Of a DNA stretch of 38,341 bases, positions 24,413-33,887 are shown in pieces. Origin of the DNA: Natrialba taiwanensis DSM 12281 (GTDB lineage Archaea > Halobacteriota > Halobacteria > Halobacteriales > Natrialbaceae). Positions within the stretch are counted from its first letter, which is position 1. Every line of letters begins with the position of its first letter. Position numbers and translations under genes: made by a program. Below the pieces are notes generated by a model. That model saw only the letters and a program-made list of their open reading frames with translations. It made no database searches and had not been told where the DNA came from. The DNA lies in contig NZ_AOIL01000019.1 of the NCBI RefSeq assembly GCF_000337595.1, positions 143,776 through 182,116 of the forward strand, read 5' to 3'.

Positions 24413-24841
24413 TTAGTGGACGATAATTACTGGGACCGGTGACCGTTTAGACACGGTTTCAGCCACGTTTCCGACGAGAAACCGGCGTGTTGCGCGACTC
24501 CAATCTGCACCGTGTGCCCCGAGTACAATCGTGTCGTAATCCTCGGCTCGGTCGAGAATATTTCGGGCAGGGTGACCGATACCGACGATTGTATTGAGCT
24601 CTCGACCATGCTCGTCAGCAACTTCACGAGCACGCTTGAAAACGGGTTCAGCGCGTTCGGCAGCAGCTTCACTGATGTCGTCTTCGAGGGTGAGACCAAC
24701 CGCCTCCCCCATCATCATTGACGGGACGCCGACAACGTGTAAGACAGTGACATCAGCTTCGGGATGGTTCTCAAGGGCATACTCAAGGGCGTGGCTAGCG
24801 TGCTCGGAGTCATCCATCGGAACGAGAATTCGTGAGAGCAT
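24413..24841 (-). CDS. Universal stress protein (UspA family) linked to the PiT transporter
   Basis: A 142-aa single USP domain. Strand 1 is RILVPMDDSEHASHALEYAL, and the nucleotide-binding end is VLGAHGADWSRATRRFLVGNVAE. Classical ATP-binding USPs have G-2x-G-9x-G-(S/T); here it is G-2x-G-12x-G-N, shared with the USP at 26328. It starts 38 nt after the stop of the PiT transporter gene on the same strand, so it is probably co-transcribed. USPs next to haloarchaeal transporters are thought to sense ATP or energy state and modulate transport; that role is inferred here. Confidence 0.85.
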   Translation of the reverse strand: MLSRILVPMDDSEHASHALEYALENHPEADVTVLHVVGVPSMMMGEAVGLTLEDDISEAAAERAEPVFKRAREVADEHGRELNTIVGIGHPARNILDRAEDYDTIVLGAHGADWSRATRRFLVGNVAETVSKRSPVPVIIVH

Positions 24842-24879
24842 ATCTCAAAAGATGTCATCCAGCTACCTAAGTCCCAGCC

Positions 24880-26058
24880 TCAGGCGACTCCCGGGATGAG
24901 GATGAAGAACCCGTAGGCGAGGACCGTAGACACGGACGGGCCGATAATCCACATCGAGATGTATTTCATTATCGCCCGAGGATTGAACAGATCACCCGCC
25001 TTGAGCACCTCTTCTGGTTCCTCTTCACCGATTGGCGCGGCTGGTTTACCTTCCATCTCTTCGGCGGTGATTGCACCGGGGACGATTTCGGGTTCGCCCG
25101 TGTCCCGAGTAACGGCCTCACGAAAAGTAATCGGGCGAGTTGCACGACCCCACCCGATCCCGACGATTGTCATCACCGTCGCCATCACGAGACTGATTGG
25201 AATCCCGATCCACGAGAGAAGCGTTGTAATCGTCGATGCAGTGACCATGACGAAGAGGGCTGCGAGCAGCGGGATGTCACTGAGTTCGCCCCCGACAGAT
25301 TCCATCGTCCGGCGGGCAATGGTGAATCCACCGAATCCAATCGCAAGCGTAGCGATGATAATCGCCGTATCGTCAGGGAGTCCGCCTACGCCGCCGACCA
25401 GTGGCGCGGCAGCATTCGGGACATTACTTGCCCCGGCGCTGAACGCCATGTAACAGCCGATAACGAGCACAACTACTGTGGTACCGAGTTCTGCCCACGT
25501 CGTATTTGGGCCGAACGTGGGCTTTGGAATCGTTCCGTCTCGGTCAAGGGCCAGTAATGGGCCAGCTGATTTCTCAATCTGTACCCGTCGGTTGACTTCT
25601 GGGTAGATATATCGTCCAATAACGCCGCCAATCCAGAACCCAATAATTGGCGTGACGATCCACCATGAGACGATCTCGGCAATGGTGGCGTAGTTGAGTG
25701 TACCTGTCGCTAGTCCAAGACCGGCTATCGCGCCGACGGTCGTCATCGACGTTGGAACGGGGACGCCGAAGATATTGGCGATGAGGATGCCCAGTCCAAT
25801 GAAGAAGAGAACGGCGACGCCAGCCGTAAGCGTGAGATCAGTCGTGATGATACCTTCGCTCAACGTGTCCATCACGTTCCGTCCGACAGTCCATCCGCCG
25901 AGAAAGACGAAAAACGTCATGAGCGCTGCTGCCGTCGTCTTTTTGACAATACCAGCACCGACGGGTGGCCCCCATGCAATTCCGGTCGATGAGCCACCAA
26001 TATTGAATCCAACAAAGATAGACGCGATAATTCCTATTGCGAGAAGGGATCCGACCAT
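24880..26058 (-). CDS. Inorganic phosphate transporter, PiT family
   Basis: A 392-aa integral membrane protein from the ATG at 26058 (MVGSLLAIGII). PiT proteins carry two copies of a GANDVANA-like signature; here they appear as VGFNIGGSSTGIAWG near the start and FSAGASNVPNAAAPLVGG in the second half, both diverged but with the conserved Asn. About ten hydrophobic helices are split by a hydrophilic loop (YPEVNRRVQIEKSAGP) and by a long acidic cytoplasmic stretch near 330-365 (EEMEGKPAAPIGEEEPEEVL). Members import phosphate, or sulfate in some lineages, with H+ or Na+. An earlier Met at 26085 would add a charged leader and is not used. It is followed by its USP partner. Confidence 0.85.
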   Translation of the reverse strand: MVGSLLAIGIIASIFVGFNIGGSSTGIAWGPPVGAGIVKKTTAAALMTFFVFLGGWTVGRNVMDTLSEGIITTDLTLTAGVAVLFFIGLGILIANIFGVPVPTSMTTVGAIAGLGLATGTLNYATIAEIVSWWIVTPIIGFWIGGVIGRYIYPEVNRRVQIEKSAGPLLALDRDGTIPKPTFGPNTTWAELGTTVVVLVIGCYMAFSAGASNVPNAAAPLVGGVGGLPDDTAIIIATLAIGFGGFTIARRTMESVGGELSDIPLLAALFVMVTASTITTLLSWIGIPISLVMATVMTIVGIGWGRATRPITFREAVTRDTGEPEIVPGAITAEEMEGKPAAPIGEEEPEEVLKAGDLFNPRAIMKYISMWIIGPSVSTVLAYGFFILIPGVA

Positions 26059-26327
26059 CGGCCGATGATACAAGTATAGTCGCAAAATAAGTACCGTAAT
26101 AGCTGAAGATGGTATGTTAGGAACCCTGATGTATTGCAGCTATTTGTCCAAATTGGCACCCATGTGCGGGTATACCTGCTGTGACGCCAGGAATTCGAAA
26201 CTAAGAGAAGAGCGTTTGGAGCAATATCGCACCCATTCGTTGTTATGAGTATTTGTCATACATTACGGATTGTATAGTCTCTGTCCTCTTGATACTAGGT
26301 ACCGCTTAGCGATAGAGGGTCGCATTA

Positions 26328-26750
26328 TCACCGGACGAGTATGACAGGGATAGATGCCCGTCTAGATACGGTCTCAGCTACGTTTCCAACGAGAAAACGG
26401 CGTGTGACACGACTCCAGTCTTCGCCGTGAGCACCAAGTACGATCGTGTCGTACTTCTCAACTCGATCAAGGATATTTCGGATGGGGTAGCCGATACCGA
26501 CGGTCGTGTTAATGTCTTGATCACGCTCGCTGGCTATTTTGTTGGCACGTTCAAAGACGGGTTCGGCACGCTTAGCAGCAGCATCACTAATATCATTTTC
26601 AAAAACAAGGCCGACTGCTTCACCCATCATCATTGATGGAGCGCCAACGACGTGTAAGACTGTAATATCTGCCTCTGGGTAATTGTCAAGGGCGTATTCG
26701 AGAGCCAGGTTAGCATGTTCGGAGTCATCCATTGGAACCAGAAGTCGCAT
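26328..26750 (-). CDS. Universal stress protein (UspA family) divergent from the SLC13 transporter
   Basis: A 140-aa USP domain, clearly a paralog of the one at 24413: both share LVPMDDSEHA, VLHVVGAPSMMMGEAVGL and the unusual VGNVAETVS ending in place of VGSVAE. The 12-residue spacing in the nucleotide-binding motif (GAHGEDWSRVTRRFLVG) is also shared. It starts 109 bp from the divergently oriented SLC13-type gene, so both could share a control region. The 26086-26327 gap behind it holds nothing I can support. Confidence 0.85.
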   Translation of the reverse strand: MRLLVPMDDSEHANLALEYALDNYPEADITVLHVVGAPSMMMGEAVGLVFENDISDAAAKRAEPVFERANKIASERDQDINTTVGIGYPIRNILDRVEKYDTIVLGAHGEDWSRVTRRFLVGNVAETVSRRASIPVILVR

Positions 26751-26858
26751 TACGCTGCTTCTACGCAGTGAAATGCGATAAAAGTACTGTCGATTAATCC
26801 CACTGCTTCTGCATAACTTATCAGAAGGTATTTTATATCCCTAGTCCAAATTAGAAGT

Positions 26859-28790
26859 ATGATTCCTCCATTCCCTCTCCTGATATTGCAGGCTGCACTT
26901 CCAGCAGGCATGACCATCGACATGGTCGTTGTTTTTCTGATTATTCTCGGAGCCATCATCCTATTCGTGACTGAATGGCTTCCGATTGACGTGACTGCGA
27001 TTGCAATCATGGTCACACTGATCATCCTCGAGCCCTGGACGCAGATCACCCCTGCGGAGGGTATCTCCGGATTCTCCAGTTCGGCAACGATCACCGTTCT
27101 GGCGATGCTCATCCTGAGCGCAGGAATCAGTCAGACTGGTATCGTCCAGATCATCGGCCGGAAAATATCTGCTTTCGTAGGTGACAGCCTCCACAAACAA
27201 CTCCTCGCCACTATCGGCGTCACTGGCCCGACCTCGGGATTCATCAACAACACGCCAGTCGTCGCGATCCTCGTCCCGGTCATCTCCGACGTCGCACACA
27301 AGGGGAAGACCTCCCCCTCGAAACTCCTCATTCCGCTGTCCTACGCCTCACAGTTTGGCGGGATGCTCACCCTCATTGGCACTTCTACCAACATTCTCGC
27401 CAGCGACACGGCGGCTCGCCTCTCGGGCGAGTACCCCGCCCTCCACGCCTTCGATTTCTTCGAGTTCACCACCCTCGGCGTCATCGTCCTCATCACCGGC
27501 TCGGCCTATCTCCTCACTATCGGGCATCGACTGCTCCCCGAACGTGTGCCAGTCGAAGAGGACTACGTCGAAGAGTACGAGATCACAGAGTACCTCGCGG
27601 AAGTCGTCGTTCGAGACCACTCGCCGCTGACCGGGAAAACTGTCGAAACGGCCATCGAAGAGGCCAGAACGGACGCCGACATCCTCCAACTCATTCGCGA
27701 CGGTGAACGGTTCACCGAACCACTGGCACGCAAACAGATTCACGCCGGTGACACCCTGCTCATTCGAGCGAGCAAGGACACGCTTGAACAGCTCGCCGAT
27801 ACCGATGACCTCGCTATTGAGGGTTCAATCGGGACGGACGAAGAACTCGAACCCCAGCAGACCGACGACCAGTCCATTGTCGAGGTTGTCATCCCGTCGA
27901 GGTCTTTTCTTGTCGGAGAGACGCTCACAAGCTCGACCTTCCGGCAGCGCTACGACGGCAATGTCCTTGCGCTCCGGAGCCGCGGTGAGGTCATCCGTGA
28001 CCGCATGGATGACATTACGCTTCGAGAGGGCGACACGCTCCTGATTCAAGCCGACTCCGATAGTATCGACCGACTGGCTCAGAACAACGACTTCGTTCTC
28101 GGACGCGAGGCCGAGAACCCAGACTATCGAACAGACAAGATTCCACATGCAATCGCCATCATGTTCGGCGTTGTCGGGTTCGTCGCCATCCCCTGGGCGT
28201 TCCTTGGGAACGGCCTCGCATCGCTCACTGGTGTCGAACAATTCACGATGCTCGCTGGGGCACAACAGGACATTCTCGTGACTGCACTCGCCGGTGTCGT
28301 GGCGATGGTCATCGCGGGGGTGCTCAAGCCAAACGAGCTGTACGACTCGGTCGACTGGGACGTGATTTTCCTGCTGGCTGGTGTGATCCCGCTGGGAATC
28401 GCGCTCGAACAGACCGGTGCCGCGAGGCTGCTCGGGAACCTTGTCGCCGCCTCCGCCGAGTTCCTCCCCGTGATACTTGTCCTATGGCTGTTCTACATCG
28501 CCACGGGCCTCATCACGGAAGTCATCAGCAACAACGCCAGCGTCGTGCTGATGATCCCGGTTGCCGCGGCAGCGGCGACGTCTATCGGCGCGAATCCGTT
28601 CGCGTTCGTCTTAGCGGTGACGTTCGCCGCTTCGACCGCATTTCTCGGACCGGTCGGCTATCAGACGAATCTGTTCGTTTACGGGCCGGGTGGCTACAAG
28701 TTCACTGACTACTTCCGAGTCGGTGCACCCCTCCAACTCGTCCTGTCGACGGTGACCGTCCTCGGGATCGCGTTCTTTTGGGGGGTATAA
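26859..28790 (+). CDS. SLC13/DASS-family anion transporter with two TrkA-C (RCK-C) domains
   Basis: A 643-aa membrane protein. The N-terminal half has about six helices and the motif SGFINNTPVVAILVP; the C-terminal half has a matching ITEVISNNASVVLMIPV, the paired SNT-like substrate and sodium motifs of the family. Between them, residues about 225-295 and 310-390 are two soluble TrkA-C-type domains (VVVRDHSPLTGKTVETAI ... GDTLLIRASKDTLEQL; VVIPSRSFLVGETLTSS ... GDTLLIQADSDSIDRL) that may bind a regulatory ligand. Members transport sulfate, dicarboxylates or arsenite-like anions; which one is not clear. A start at an internal Met (MTIDMVVVF) is possible. A USP gene follows 31 nt after the stop. 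Confidence 0.85.
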   Translation: MIPPFPLLILQAALPAGMTIDMVVVFLIILGAIILFVTEWLPIDVTAIAIMVTLIILEPWTQITPAEGISGFSSSATITVLAMLILSAGISQTGIVQIIGRKISAFVGDSLHKQLLATIGVTGPTSGFINNTPVVAILVPVISDVAHKGKTSPSKLLIPLSYASQFGGMLTLIGTSTNILASDTAARLSGEYPALHAFDFFEFTTLGVIVLITGSAYLLTIGHRLLPERVPVEEDYVEEYEITEYLAEVVVRDHSPLTGKTVETAIEEARTDADILQLIRDGERFTEPLARKQIHAGDTLLIRASKDTLEQLADTDDLAIEGSIGTDEELEPQQTDDQSIVEVVIPSRSFLVGETLTSSTFRQRYDGNVLALRSRGEVIRDRMDDITLREGDTLLIQADSDSIDRLAQNNDFVLGREAENPDYRTDKIPHAIAIMFGVVGFVAIPWAFLGNGLASLTGVEQFTMLAGAQQDILVTALAGVVAMVIAGVLKPNELYDSVDWDVIFLLAGVIPLGIALEQTGAARLLGNLVAASAEFLPVILVLWLFYIATGLITEVISNNASVVLMIPVAAAAATSIGANPFAFVLAVTFAASTAFLGPVGYQTNLFVYGPGGYKFTDYFRVGAPLQLVLSTVTVLGIAFFWGV

Positions 28791-28820
28791 TCTTGTTCGT
28801 AGCGGTCTAACCAGAGACAC

Positions 28821-29690
28821 ATGTTCAATCAAATCCTACTTCCGGTCGATGGCAGTAAAGCAAGTGAACAAGCGACCGAGCACGCACTCATGCTCGCCGA
28901 GACGTACGACGCAACTGTCAACGCGCTCTTTGTCTTAGATAAGAGCATTGTTCCCAACGTGTTTGAAGACGATTCCGATGACGAGCAGATCGAGACGGAA
29001 CTGAGAGAGACGGCATAGTCAGTTCTCGATTCAGTCATCGAAACCTGTGAGAACGCTGGTATCCCGGTTACGAGTACAATTCGTACGGGTCATCCGACCG
29101 AGGAAATTCTCGAAGCGATTTCGAGCACCGATAGCAACCTCATCGTACTCGGGTCACACACCCGAGGGCGACTTGCCCGCTTCCTCCGCCGTTCCATCGC
29201 AGAGCAGGTTGCCAGCGAATCACAGGTCCCCGTGTTGACTGTTCGAGATGGTGCTGATGACGTTGAATCGGGGTATCGTCGAATCCTGCTCGCAATAGAC
29301 GGTAGTGACAGTTCTCGGCAGGCAGGCACATACGCCTTCGACCTTGCTGCTGCGTATGATGCAACCGTATACGGAATCCACATCGTCGAAACGCGATTTG
29401 GCAGTTCGGACCCGATCCGAAGGATGCTCGAGCAGCAAGGAGAAGAGAGTATTCAAGACGCACGTGTCCAAGCTGCGCGAGCGAGTGTCGAACTCGTACC
29501 GACGGAACGAGAGGGCGACCCAGCACGTGAGATTCTTGATTTCGCTGCCAAGCAGGACATCGATCTTATCGTTCTGGGAACGCATGGACGAGCGGGGTTC
29601 GATCGAGTCGTGATGGGGAGCGTCGCTAGTGATGTCATTCGAGAGGCCAAGCAGGCAGTGTTGACAGTTCGAGTGAAGTCAAGTGAGTAA
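28821..29690 (+). pseudogene. Two-domain universal stress protein interrupted by an in-frame amber codon
   Basis: One frame of 290 codons encodes two successive USP domains, beginning MFNQILLPVDGSKASEQAT and, near codon 150, RRILLAIDGSDSSRQAG. TAG at 29016-29018 (codon 66) interrupts the first domain, and coding resumes directly in the same frame with SVLDSVIETCENAGIPVTS. The second domain has the canonical motif LGTHGRAGFDRVVMGSVAS (G-2x-G-9x-G-S), while the first has the degenerate LGSHTRGRLARFLRRSIAE. Translation could restart at a later start codon to make domain 2 alone (ORF from 29232). The gene follows the SLC13-type gene by 31 nt in the same direction. A single base change would restore it, so recent loss or a sequence error is possible. 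Confidence 0.75.
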
Positions 29691-29955
29691 CAATAGTCGT
29701 GCTAGTAGTGTCACCAATTCACGTCCGAACCTATTAGCACGCTAGTGATTTGTAGAAAACCACATCCCGAAATCGTGATCTTCTAGGAGGGAGATTCAAT
29801 ACATCGAAATAGAGTTTATGAAATGCCGTATCGAAGCTAGAAGCCGTGTTCCTGCTGTGAATGCCGGATAGAGCCAATATACAATACACTTGGCTAAAAG
29901 CTAATTTAACCAAGTGAGTTTAGGAGGGTGGACGCTGTACCCCACAGTGAGACTC

Positions 29956-31074
29956 ATGGATTCGGGAAATTCGAGGCCTGCAACTGGTTCTCGCGATCGT
30001 GACCCCACGGATACGACCATCCAACAGTCGGTCGACCGCTACCTGAACTCGCTCGACTCGGGCGGTAGCCGCGCGAGTATGCGCCCGGCGCTGACCGAGT
30101 TCAGTTCGTTCTGCCACGAGGAAGGAATCGACGGCGTAGCCGATCTCGACTCGAGTGATTGCCGCGAGTACGGGCTTTGTCTCCGAGAACGCACGATCAA
30201 CGGCGACCTCGCCGGGTCGACGGCGAATACGTACTTCCGCTACGTGCGGGCGTTCCTCTCGTTCTGCGTTCGCGACGAGCAGCTCGCGACGAACCCCGCC
30301 GACACCGAGCGCGCCGAGGAGTTCCTTCCTGAAGACCGAGCGACGAGAGACACGCAGTTCTGGACCGCCGAGCAGCGCCAGCAGTTACTCGCGTACGCGA
30401 ACGAGCGCGTCGAAATGGCTCGCGAGGAAACCATTGAAGTACCACTCGAACGGGCCTATCGCGACCGAACCATCGTCGTCCTGCTCGCGGAACTCGGCGT
30501 ACGCGGGGCCGAACTCTTTCGCGATCAGAACGACGACGATCGGCTCGGCCTTCGGTGGGGCGACGTCGATCTCGACAATCGGACCATCGAAGTGTACGGC
30601 AAGTCCCGCGAGTACGAGGCCGTCGGGCTGACCGCTCGGGCTCACAACGCACTCTCGCGCCTGCAGCGTGTTCACGAGCCGCCGATCGACGACTGGCCAG
30701 TGTTCCCGACCGGCCATACGGCGAGCAAGTACAACGCCGTCGAAGACGCTACGGGAGACCGGCCCGAGCCTGGTAGCGATATCGACGCGATCCTACGTGA
30801 GCAGGCGATCGCGCCGCCCTCGATTACGAAAGAGGCCGGCCGGCAGATTCTGAAACAGTTGACCGAGGAGGCTGGGATTGAACTCGAGGGCGACCAGGAG
30901 TATCTGAAACCCCACGGGGCGCGACGGGCGCTTGGTGCGGAACTGTACGAGCAGGGTCATTCTGAACTCGCACAGGCAGCGCTGCGGCACAAGTCAATCG
31001 AGACGACCCATGATGCCTACAGTGATATTCAGGCCGCTGACGTTGCCAAGTCGATCGATGAGGTTCGGGAGTGA
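29956..31074 (+). CDS. Tyrosine recombinase (XerC/D- or phage-integrase-like)
   Basis: A 372-aa site-specific recombinase. N-terminal SAM-like core-binding domain near 25-130 (TIQQSVDRYLNSLDSGGSRA; TANTYFRYVRAFLSFCVRDE), catalytic domain from about 145. Catalytic residues are visible: Arg in LGVRGAELFRDQ, H-x2-R in LKPHGARRALG, His in ALRHKSIETT and the nucleophile Tyr in HDAYSDI. It would catalyse integration or excision. The ATG at 29956 is preferred over a GTG at 29914. No tRNA or obvious attachment repeat was seen nearby; decayed mobile DNA begins about 200 bp after its stop. Base composition is clearly more GC-rich than the following region. Confidence 0.85.
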   Translation: MDSGNSRPATGSRDRDPTDTTIQQSVDRYLNSLDSGGSRASMRPALTEFSSFCHEEGIDGVADLDSSDCREYGLCLRERTINGDLAGSTANTYFRYVRAFLSFCVRDEQLATNPADTERAEEFLPEDRATRDTQFWTAEQRQQLLAYANERVEMAREETIEVPLERAYRDRTIVVLLAELGVRGAELFRDQNDDDRLGLRWGDVDLDNRTIEVYGKSREYEAVGLTARAHNALSRLQRVHEPPIDDWPVFPTGHTASKYNAVEDATGDRPEPGSDIDAILREQAIAPPSITKEAGRQILKQLTEEAGIELEGDQEYLKPHGARRALGAELYEQGHSELAQAALRHKSIETTHDAYSDIQAADVAKSIDEVRE

Positions 31075-31274
31075 GACGCGGGACGATCAGCTCGGTTATA
31101 CCCGGTGTGTTCGAAATACATACTCGGTTTGACAATCCCTGTTATCGATTCCGAACCTAACAGGTTCGTCTGAAACTTGTCGGGACGCACATCATCTTCG
31201 ACATCAGCGATGCACTGCTTCTTCTAACGGGAAACATTCAGAACTTCGGACTCTCAGCTACCTGCTCGTGAGAC

Positions 31275-31433
31275 TCAGTACTTTACAAAGCCGTAGTTGA
31301 GAAGTCCGCTTGCTGAGTTGTATCCAAGTAACCAAAGCAAGCGGACGGTGAAATCCACGAGGACCATCTCCTTAACGTCCTTATCGGTACCTTCTCGCTT
31401 GATCTCGGTGAGAACGCTGAAATCAATCTTGGT
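31275..31433 (+). mobile_element. ISH3-like element, 5' end remnant fused to the PEP-synthase-like pseudogene
   Basis: Begins CAGTACTTTACAAAGCCGTA, then GAGAAGTCCGCTTGCTGAG, then codes for KQADGEIHEDHLLNVLIG and SLDLGENAEIN, matching the N-terminus of ISH3-type transposases as I recall it. One in-frame TAA lies before KQADG. At about 31430 the frame passes without a break into PEP-synthase-like coding sequence, so the rest of the element has been lost at that junction. Confidence 0.65.
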
Positions 31434-32261
31434 CTAGGGGACCTCGCTGACTTGGCGAGTGGCTATCCAGCGGTCGTCCATGCACTGCGAGAGGGTACAT
31501 CGCTCGAGGGAGGCGAGGCGTTCCATGCTGCCCTCAACGACTTTCTTGAGGCGTTCGGCCACCGTGCGACTGGTGAACTCGATATCAGCCGTCCTCGATG
31601 GTGCAATGAATCCTCCGGATTACTCACAATGGTTCGGGCGACCCTCAAACACGAGCAGGCAGGTGAACACCGTGAGCATCTCCGCCAGATGGTACGGCAG
31701 GCATCCGCAGTGACGGAGCAGCTCGAAGAACAGGCAAACCACGGAATATTCGGCCCGCTTTGCAAACAGATTGTCCGTCGTCTGATCCGAACCTATCGCG
31801 GCTACATCTAGACGTGCGAGCATCCGAAACATGGTCTTGCCCACCTATTCGCGGCGTGGCACAAAACCTTGGACGCACCACCCGTGTTAACCAGTCAGAG
31901 TGAAGCGCTAAGTGATCGCATCGAATGCGAAGACGTTCCCGAGGGGGCGCTCGTCGGCACTGGTGTCTCTGGTGGCGTCGTCAAAGGGGTCGCTCGGGTC
32001 GTCCGTGATCCATCCGGGGTGACGATTGAGAAGGGTAAAATTCTCATCGTGCCGTCATCCGATCCAGACTGGACGCCGTTGTTCCTGAACGTGGTAGGGA
32101 TGGTCGTGGTGGTCGGTGGCCACGGTGCGCTCGTCGCCCCCGAATACGGACTTCCTGAGGTAGCGTTGGTGTCCGAAACAACCCGTCGCATCGAAACGGG
32201 ACAATGGGTACGAATCGATGGGACACAAGGAATCGTCGAGATCATCGACGATGATGAATGA
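31434..32261 (+). pseudogene. PEP synthase/rifampicin phosphotransferase-like gene, C-terminal fragment with an amber stop
   Basis: The fragment encodes the helical part (LADLASGYPAVVHALREG; DFLEAFGHRATGELDISRPRW; LRQMVRQASAVTEQLE) and then, after TAG at 31809-31811, continues in the same frame with CEHPKHGLAHLFAAWHKTL and the swivelling phospho-histidine domain (GALVGTGVSGGVVKGVARVV; ILIVPSSDPDWTPLFLNVVG; GGHGALVAPEYGLPEV). The expected N-terminal ATP-binding domain is absent and replaced by the ISH3-like remnant. The catalytic TSH motif before AxVAxExGxP appears altered to GHGALVAPEYG. Non-functional. Confidence 0.75.
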
Positions 32262-32466
32262 CGAATCGGAGTACGGATTGCAGGGAAGTTTGAATTTCAG
32301 TCGGTAGTGAGAGAATCTCTCGGTTTCCCTATAAACATTCTACGCCTACTGTTCGGAGGTTTACTGCTTCTACTCGCTGATGATGGTTTCATATCGTTCC
32401 GCTGAGGGGGCGAGTTCAACCGGCAGGTCATGTCTGAAAGTGAAAACTGAGGGTGATACTCATCAG

Positions 32467-32860
32467 CTACGTGTATGCATCGGATAGACGGACAAAAGAA
32501 AGGTACGCATCAAACTCATCCTCCGAGGTTGTGCGATTGCTGTTAATCTCTTCTATAGCAATTATTCCTAGTAAATTCTTCTTACTTACTTCTGCCGTGA
32601 AAGGAGTTATGGAGAGTAGACTTAATAGCTGAAATGAAAATATCAATCTTAAATACTCAAATGAATTATATAATAGCATAATATAGAAACTACTATGAAG
32701 ATGAAAATAATAATGGCTGGTAAGAATATCCCGTCTATTTCTTGTCCCAATAAGTAAGCAATATACAGCGAACTCGAGATAATTACAAGAGCATGGGAAG
32801 CAAGAGCAAAACTGGGCTTGCTATTATGGATGGACCGGAGAAATGATAAGTGGGGCGATA
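32467..32860 (-). pseudogene. Possible decayed membrane-protein gene
   Basis: On the reverse strand, one frame from about 32850 down to TAA at 32649 encodes two hydrophobic helices (SFALASHALVIISSSLYIAY; FLPAIIIFIFIVVSILCYYI). Another frame (32679-32467) continues with another hydrophobic segment (LRLIFSFQLLSLLSITPF) and a polar tail (FDAYLSFVRLSDAYT). Together these look like one membrane protein broken by a frameshift. The region is very AT-rich compared with flanking genes. No clear start codon. Tentative. Confidence 0.3.
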
Positions 32861-33039
32861 AGATTCACTACCCAAAAAACCCCAATTCTATTATCATAAA
32901 ACATTCTCTTCACGATAGTTTGGGCCAGGTTATATTATATCTTCCTATCATTCCCTAGTATAACTGTGATAGCAGAATTCCCTGCTGAGTTGAATAACGA
33001 TCTAACCGGCTGATATCACTGGTTAGAAGGGTGAAGTCG

Positions 33040-33862
33040 AGGAAGTCGACTCTGTCCGTGCATTGATCACTGCAATTGCTTCCGAACTCCCGGCAAAACC
33101 TCAGCTTCCTCTCTCTCGGTTGAGCATCCTCAACATTCACATGGTTGCTGTCTGTGAGATAGATCCGTGTCTATCACCATCGACGACCGCCGTCTGGTTC
33201 AAGCAGGCAGTGATCAAACCTTGGACCTACACCACTTGAAAAACGTCCCGAAGCCCCGAGTTCAAACAGAAAGCTTCGCCCGTGCTGGATCTGTACAACG
33301 ATGCCTGGAACTGTAGAGAACGCTGACAGGAACGTCATAGTCTGTGCTGACGAGAAGAGGGCCATTCGTGCCCGGTATCAGAGATCGCCGGGACCGGGCC
33401 GCCCACTTCGGGTTGACCATTAGTACGAATGCCACGGTGCTGTACGTATCAGGTAGCCCTCATCGTTGGGACAGAAGAGGTCTACGGGCCGTGTGTGGTG
33501 AAGAATTTGCGAGCGAATTTCGAACGGGTCGTTGAGATGGTGATGGCCAAGCCGATCTGCCAGTAGGCAGATCGCGTCTTCTGGATTACCGACAGCGGGA
33601 TCTCTCACCACCCAAATACGTTCACAGGGTGGCGGAAAAAGTAGTACGATAACATCGAAGGGTTCCATCTTTCCACGGAAGTGTCATGATTGATTCTACT
33701 TTTCAGTGCTGACGCGGAAAGCGCTCAGCGGTGAGAGCTTCGATTCAAGTGACGTTATTGCATCAGATAAGTGGATTCGAAGTGCTATGGAACAGAGTTC
33801 CAGAGCCGTTCGAGTGGACCTACACGAACGAAGATTTGGAGAAGTTGCCCGCGATAGAATAA
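33040..33862 (+). pseudogene. Ancient IS630-family transposase fossil (bacterial-like branch)
   Basis: Pieces in three frames follow the order of a single-frame IS630 transposase: VRALITAIASELPAKPQLPL, then KPWTYTT (stop) KTSRSPEFKQ, KASPVLDLYNDAW, then CADEKRAIRARYQ with PGPGRPLRVDH (first catalytic Asp), then FERVVEMVMAKPICQ (stop) ADRVFWITDSGISHH (second Asp), and finally VPEPFEWTYTNEDLEKL with TAA at 33860-33862. Frameshifts and stops are many. The family is unlike the intact IS630 at 12068 and resembles those I know from actinobacteria and cyanobacteria. Ends not found. Confidence 0.65.
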
Positions 33863-33887
33863 AGCTCGTTGGTGGCGTCTAAGTAGT

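Noticed and set aside
29018-31300. Searched for a tRNA or attachment site beside the tyrosine recombinase.
   Set aside because: No cloverleaf-like sequence or matching repeat could be seen by eye.
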